DNA from: Streptomyces sp. NRRL B-1347
GTDB taxonomy: Bacteria > Actinomycetota > Actinomycetes > Streptomycetales > Streptomycetaceae
Assembly: GCF_000720325.1 (NCBI RefSeq)
Contig: NZ_JOJM01000063.1
Coordinates: 1 to 64,000 of the forward strand
DNA length: 64,000 nucleotides
Reading direction: 5' to 3'
The position numbers and the translations under genes are program-made. Below are positions 60,301 through 64,000 of the stretch, one piece after another. Position 1 is the first letter of the stretch. Each line of letters begins with the position of its first letter. The notes below the pieces were generated by a model. The model did not search any database. It saw only the letters and a program-made list of their open reading frames with translations, and had not been told where the DNA came from.

Positions 60301-63300
60301 CCGCGGTGTCGGTGACCATCGCGTTGATGTCCACCTCGCACAGCGCGGGCATGGCCGGGTCGTGCCCGGCGTCCAGCTCGGCCAGTTCGGTGAAGTCCGC
60401 GGCGTCCGACGTCTGGGTGAAGCCGAGCTCGTCGGGCAGGTCGCCGGTGGCGAAGCGGCCCAGGTAGTTGAAGCCGATCTGGCCGAGGCCGCGCGGGCGC
60501 AGCGCCTGTGCGGTCTCGGGGTTGAGGTACCTCAGGAGGCCGTAGCCCAGGCCCTTGTCGGGCAGGGCGAGCAGCTGCTCCTTGACCGCCTTGATGACGG
60601 CGCCCGCGGCCGGGCCGGAGGCGAAGGCGTCCTCGACGTCGATCCCGGACAGGTTGAGGCGGACCGGGAAGAAGCTGGTGAACCAGCCGACGGTGCGCGA
60701 GAGGTCGGCGCCGGGCACCGACTCCTCCTCGCGCCCGTGCCCTTCGAGGCGCAGCAGCGTCGACGGCTCCTCGACGCCGCGCGTGCGGCGCCAGCGGGCC
60801 ACGGCCATCGCCAGGGCGGCGAGCAGCACGTCGTTGACGCCGCCGCGGAAGGCCGCGGGGACGGAGGTGAGGAGGGCTTCGGAGGCGGCGCTCGGCAGCA
60901 CCACGCGCACCTTCTCGACGGTGGACTGCACGTCCACGGCCGGGTCGAGGCGCCGGGTGCCCAGGACCGGGTCGGGTCCGTCGAGGATCGAGGTCCACTG
61001 GGCGAGCTCGGCCACCCGCTCCGGCCTGCCCGCCTCCTCCACGAGGGCGTGCGCCCAGCGTCGTACGGAGGTCGCGGGGGCGGTCAGCTTCGGTGTCTCG
61101 CCAGCGCGCACCTGCTGCCAGGCGGCGGCGAGGTCGGGCATCAGGATCCGCCAGGACACGCCGTCGACGACCATGTGGTGCAGGCCGACCAGGAGTCGTC
61201 CGGGGCCGGTGGGCGGCTTGAACCAGACGAACTGCGCGAGGGTCCCGGCCACCGGGTCGAGGCGGCCCGCCAGGTCCTGGAGCTCGGTGACGAGCAGGGT
61301 CCGCCAGGACTCGCCCGACCACCGGCCGTCGCAGGAGACCGTGCGGATCAGCGGGTCCGCGGCCACGGAGCCGGGCGGGGTGACGAGCAGTCCGTCGGGC
61401 CGCAGCCGCGCGCGCAGCAGGTCGTGCCGGTCGAGGACCGCGGTCAGGGTCGCGGCCAGGCCGTCCCGGTCGATGTCGTGCGGCAGCTCCAGGACCACGG
61501 CCTGGAGCAGGGAGTCGAAGCCGGGGCCGTTCTCCAGGATCCAGTGCGCCACCGGCATGAGCGGCATGTGGCCCACTCCGCCGCCGTCGAGCTCGGCCAG
61601 GACGGGGCCGGTGTCCCCGGTGTCGGCGGCGGCGACGCCGGCGAGTTCGGCCACGGTCCGGTGCTCGAACACCTGCCGCGAGGTGACCAGGACGCCCTGG
61701 GCCTTGGCCCGCGACACGACCTGGATGGACTGGATGCTGTCGCCGCCGAGGGCGAAGAAGTCGTCGTCGACGCCGACGCGGGGCTGGCCGAGGACCTCGG
61801 CGAAGACAGCCGTCAGGACCTCCTCGGTCCCGGTGCGCGGCGCGCGGTAGGCGGTGCTGGTGAAGCGCGGCTCCGGGAGGGCGGCCCGGTCCAGCTTCTC
61901 GTTCGGGGTCAGCGGGAACCGGTCGAGCACCATGAGGGCGACCGGAACCATGAACTCCGGAAGTCGCTGCGCGATGAACTCGCGCAGCTCGGCGGGGAAG
62001 TCCGCCGGGTCCGGCGCGGGCGCGCCGTCCTGGGAGAGGACCACGTAGCCGAAGAGCTGCTTGGCCGCGTCGCTCGCGCCGATCTGACGGGCGATCACGG
62101 CGGCGTGGGCGACCGCCGGATGGGCGAGCAGGGCCGCCTCGATCTCGCCGAGCTCGATCCGGTAGCCGCGCACCTTGACCTGGTGGTCGGCGCGGCCCTG
62201 GTACACGAGCTCGCCGTCCGCGTTCTGGATCACCAGGTCGCCGGTGCGGTACATCCGTTCGCCGGCGGGGCCGAAGGGGCTGGCCACGAACCGGTCCGAG
62301 GTCAGCGGGCCACGGCGCAGATAGCCGCGGGCGACGCCTGCACCCGCGACGTACAGCTCGCCGATGGCACCGGGCTCCACGGGCTGCAGCCGCTCGTCGA
62401 GGACGTAGCCCTCGAGGGTGTCGAAGAGCTGCCCGATGGGCACCTCCTCGTCCGGCTTGGCGACGGCGGGGTCGACCTGGTGGCTGGTGGTGAAGACGGT
62501 GGTCTCGGTCGGCCCGTAGCCGTTCACGACGACCGTGTCGGGGCAGGCCTCCAGGGCCCGCGCGACGGACTGCGGCGAGACGCGGTCGCCGCCGACCCAC
62601 ACCTCGTGGAGGCCGGTCAGGCAGCTCGCGTCCTCCTCCACCAGGAGGTTGAAGAGCGCGCTGGTGAGCCAGACGACCGTGACGCCGTGCCGGGCCACCT
62701 GGCCGGCGAGGACGGCGGGGGTGAGGTCCGGGGACGGCTCGACGACGACGGCGCCGCCGTTGAGGAGCGGCACCCAGATCTCCAGGACGGAGGCGTCGAA
62801 GGCCATCGGCGAGTGCAGCAGCATCCGCATGCCGTGGTGCCAGCGCTGGTCCTGGGCCAGGGCCGCCACATCGCGGTGGGTGACGCCGATGCCCTTGGGC
62901 CTGCCGGTCGAACCGGAGGTGTAGATCACGTACGAGAGCGTCAGCGGGTGCACGACGACGTCGACGGCCCCGGCTCCGGCGTCGGCGAGCTCGGCCACGT
63001 CCACGGTGCGGTAGGAGCTGCTGAGGCGCTGCACGTCGGCCCCGGTGCTCACCAGGAGGACGGGCTGGGCGTCGCTCAGCATCAACTCGACGCGCTCTAC
63101 GGGGTAGTCGGGGTCGAGCGGCAGATAGGCGGCGCCCGCCTTCAGTACGGCGAGGACGGCCACGACCGTCTCCGGCGACCGCGGCAGCGCGACCGCGACG
63201 AGCGACTCGGGCAGCACGCCGCGCGCCACGAGGCCCGCGGCCAACACGTCGGACCTGGCGTCGAGTTGCTCGAAGGTCAGGGTCTCGGGTCCGGAGACCA

Positions 63301-63436
63301 CGGCGAGCGCGTCGGGAGTCCGCCGGACCTGCTGGGCGAACAGCTCGAGCACCGTCGTGTCGAGGATCCGTCCGGCCGCACCATCCTTGGTCGTCAGCGG
63401 ACGGTTTCGCTCCAGCGGAGCATGCACATCCATCAC
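57332..63436 (-). CDS. NRPS with active A-PCP-E and a second module with a decayed A domain
   Basis: The protein is 2034 aa. A1 spans 25-525 ([19 protein letters not shown]; by-eye code DALWWGGVFK, near codes for Val). PCP1 is 535-605 (Ser567), an epimerization domain is 620-1085 (HHMVVDG), and C2 is 1115-1555 (QHVLFDG). A2 is 1562-1938 and only about 375 aa long: its STGxPKG motif is ARPRAL, the whole A4-A5 region (YGPTE) is absent, RTGD is RTGL, and the NGK lysine is Arg. It should not activate anything. PCP2 (1948-2020, Ser1982) is intact. There is no leading C domain, so this protein probably starts the chain with a D-residue. Start is GTG 63436 or ATG 63433; the ribosome site is weak. 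Confidence 0.92.
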   Translation of the reverse strand: MMDVHAPLERNRPLTTKDGAAGRILDTTVLELFAQQVRRTPDALAVVSGPETLTFEQLDARSDVLAAGLVARGVLPESLVAVALPRSPETVVAVLAVLKAGAAYLPLDPDYPVERVELMLSDAQPVLLVSTGADVQRLSSSYRTVDVAELADAGAGAVDVVVHPLTLSYVIYTSGSTGRPKGIGVTHRDVAALAQDQRWHHGMRMLLHSPMAFDASVLEIWVPLLNGGAVVVEPSPDLTPAVLAGQVARHGVTVVWLTSALFNLLVEEDASCLTGLHEVWVGGDRVSPQSVARALEACPDTVVVNGYGPTETTVFTTSHQVDPAVAKPDEEVPIGQLFDTLEGYVLDERLQPVEPGAIGELYVAGAGVARGYLRRGPLTSDRFVASPFGPAGERMYRTGDLVIQNADGELVYQGRADHQVKVRGYRIELGEIEAALLAHPAVAHAAVIARQIGASDAAKQLFGYVVLSQDGAPAPDPADFPAELREFIAQRLPEFMVPVALMVLDRFPLTPNEKLDRAALPEPRFTSTAYRAPRTGTEEVLTAVFAEVLGQPRVGVDDDFFALGGDSIQSIQVVSRAKAQGVLVTSRQVFEHRTVAELAGVAAADTGDTGPVLAELDGGGVGHMPLMPVAHWILENGPGFDSLLQAVVLELPHDIDRDGLAATLTAVLDRHDLLRARLRPDGLLVTPPGSVAADPLIRTVSCDGRWSGESWRTLLVTELQDLAGRLDPVAGTLAQFVWFKPPTGPGRLLVGLHHMVVDGVSWRILMPDLAAAWQQVRAGETPKLTAPATSVRRWAHALVEEAGRPERVAELAQWTSILDGPDPVLGTRRLDPAVDVQSTVEKVRVVLPSAASEALLTSVPAAFRGGVNDVLLAALAMAVARWRRTRGVEEPSTLLRLEGHGREEESVPGADLSRTVGWFTSFFPVRLNLSGIDVEDAFASGPAAGAVIKAVKEQLLALPDKGLGYGLLRYLNPETAQALRPRGLGQIGFNYLGRFATGDLPDELGFTQTSDAADFTELAELDAGHDPAMPALCEVDINAMVTDTAAGPRLGAVFGAPTGVLTPAEVGELAELWQSALEALVRHASAPGAGGLTPSDVPLVNVSQGELETWEKQYPGLADVWPLTDLQAGLLHHSKLAGTGVDMYQVQLLFGFDGPVDAARMRAAGQALLDRHASLRTAYVPDVSGDMVQLVVSGVTLPWREVSVTEDAFESFLTEERTTTFDTTEPPLLRMTLAHVGADRTELVLTAQHVLFDGWSEPILLRELLWLYADASALTKAPSFKEFLGHLQRRDDAQRKLSVRAHTDALEGIDEPTLLVPAETEGGDSGFGELDLALAPDEARALVRRAAETGSTPSNVVQAAWAVVLGELTGRTDVLFGATVSGRPPTLAGVADTVGLFINTVPVRARCAPGKTLAQVATELQASQAALLDHDDCGLADIHEATGLDALFDTLVLVQSHPFDNAAISEASEAAGLPVPTFRNIAGGNYPLMVMAELDPLLRLRLQYQRGAFDRAGAADVAERLLRVLRAFLSDPHSRVGAIGATEADARTSADRPAAARAASDELVPQLFARLVAEAPDAVAFVADGVTTRRELDERADRLAGELLRHAVEPDSVVAVCCVDPVDRTAALLAVLKAGACALPLDAEDSAEWTGSVVRDAAVSAVIVDKETDDRGWGALPRITVPLSALDAAPAAPQVRPLPGRLALLAYAADATARPRALAVTHAALVRGVPGFAAEAAALETGPATPAADLLLALVAGRTVEIRDGAPEARPQVAEPARARVLSPSLAPTAPGGTGELYVTGEYGRGYPRHAARTAEHFVADPYGPAGARLYRTGLRARVTADGGFEPLGLTADQAGGQQALAGVLSGRADVADATVVTAGTGPVAYVVAADGARPDLDELRDFAAQRLPHRLVPRAVVLLDELPRTATGRLDAKRLPEAAEAPRQGRAAGSEREEFLTRIFSEVLQRESVGVDDNFFAMGGNSLLATRLIGRVRNELGVELTIRSIFQYKTIAELAAHWDEIVTASGPRLRKMS

Positions 63437-64000
63437 CCCACACAGACAAATGGATCGAAGAAGTGGTTCGGATCAGGCCGTCACCCGCGATGACCGGGCG
63501 GGGAATATCCCCGGGCGCATCGGCGCCGGTGAATTCCTGACGCGTCGCCCAAGCCTCCCGGCCTGCGCACACACCCTCATGCCTGCGCCCTGCCGGGGTC
63601 AAGCAATGAAGAGTCCCTGGCAGGGCGTTGCGAGACGGCCCGCGTGTCCCGTCTACAGGACATCCGATTGGCCTCCGGCGATGCGGCCCGCGGGCAGGTC
63701 GGGCGCGGCTCGAACAGCGTTCACGGAAAGCCGCGGAAGAGCAATCGCCGGGCATCTGCCGGGTGTTTCCCCCGCGTTGCCCGGCGAGCTCGCGCGCACC
63801 TCCACGAAGGAGGCTCTTCGGCACAGGGGTCGATGTCCGGCGGCCCGGCCCGTAGTGTTCTGCACCACACGTGCGGGGGCCCGACTTTCCCCTTCCATGG
63901 GGTGCGAAACCCGGGAAGTGCGCGCACCGGCAATTCCCCGCACCCGCCCGCACGTCATTCACCGGCAGCTCGCCCGTGCGACGCCCCCGTGTCCTGTGGA
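63437..64000. promoter_or_regulatory. Upstream region of NRPS1 with shared TTGACC motif
   Basis: No convincing gene lies in these 560 bp. The minus strand carries GCTTGACCCC at 63595-63604, shared with the NRPS2 upstream region, and a short inverted repeat CGGGGA-ATA-TCCCCG-like at 63499-63513, 65 bp before the start codon. These are likely promoter and operator elements for the first biosynthetic transcript. The cluster may continue beyond the window. Confidence 0.4.

Noticed and set aside
52844..63493. Long plus-strand open frames of about 1,258 and 1,928 codons opposite the ligase-KR and NRPS1 genes
   Set aside because: Same antisense effect; no motifs, no ribosome sites and low-complexity composition.

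Overview
The base composition (very GC-rich, third-position G/C codons), the gene families and the GTG/TTG starts point to a Streptomyces or close actinomycete chromosome. The window joins an accessory region (about 1-33.6 kb), rich in mobile-element genes and broken genes, to a non-ribosomal peptide (NRPS) cluster (33.7-63.4 kb, all on the minus strand) that probably continues past the right edge.

Mobile element, 0.1-6.8 kb: a truncated tyrosine integrase, an excisionase, a divergent XRE repressor, a replisome-organiser-like protein with a DnaC-like ATPase, a DUF2637 membrane protein, a MobC-type accessory protein and a MobA-type relaxase. No FtsK/TraB-like translocase is visible, so it looks like a mobilizable or AICE-like element stranded by loss of the integrase catalytic domain. 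A 37-bp hairpin element occurs in inverted orientation at both ends of the rep-mob cassette. A 32-bp perfect palindrome upstream of mobC is an oriT candidate.

Island, 7-24.3 kb: a HAD hydrolase with a nonsense codon; a TPR/XRE regulator divergent from a 70-aa peptide gene and a tightly coupled trio (APH-like kinase fold, lactate/malate dehydrogenase-like, HPr-kinase-like P-loop protein); a frameshifted cation transporter remnant; a HEPN-like protein; a helicase-Vsr-like nuclease giant coupled to a second HEPN-like protein (candidate antiviral pair); then a stretch of remnants (CorA, glycosyltransferase, APH). A chimeric repeat at 23.43-23.60 kb fuses pieces of two loci at 6.6 and 7.0 kb.

24.5-32.4 kb: two DUF5994 paralogues around a fatty-acid desaturase, a frameshifted STAS gene coupled to a GNAT-like gene, nuclease-like fragments, a methyltransferase, and an orphan RiPP-like locus. 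That locus has a 49-aa candidate precursor with a strong ribosome site, followed by a B12-binding radical-SAM gene whose radical-SAM core has been deleted.

NRPS cluster, in transcription order from the right: NRPS1 (A-PCP-E-C-A*-PCP, where A* is a decayed adenylation domain), type II thioesterase, acyl-ligase-KR-PCP protein, a 5.8-kaa NRPS2 ([C-A-PCP-E][C-A-NMT-PCP][C-A-PCP-E][C-A-PCP-TE]) and a P450 with an unusual I-helix. The inferred product is a peptide or depsipeptide of about six units. It would carry up to three D-residues, one N-methylated residue and probably one alpha-hydroxy acid made by the ligase-KR protein, be released by the terminal TE and perhaps be oxidised by the P450. No pathway regulator, transporter or precursor-supply gene is seen inside the window.
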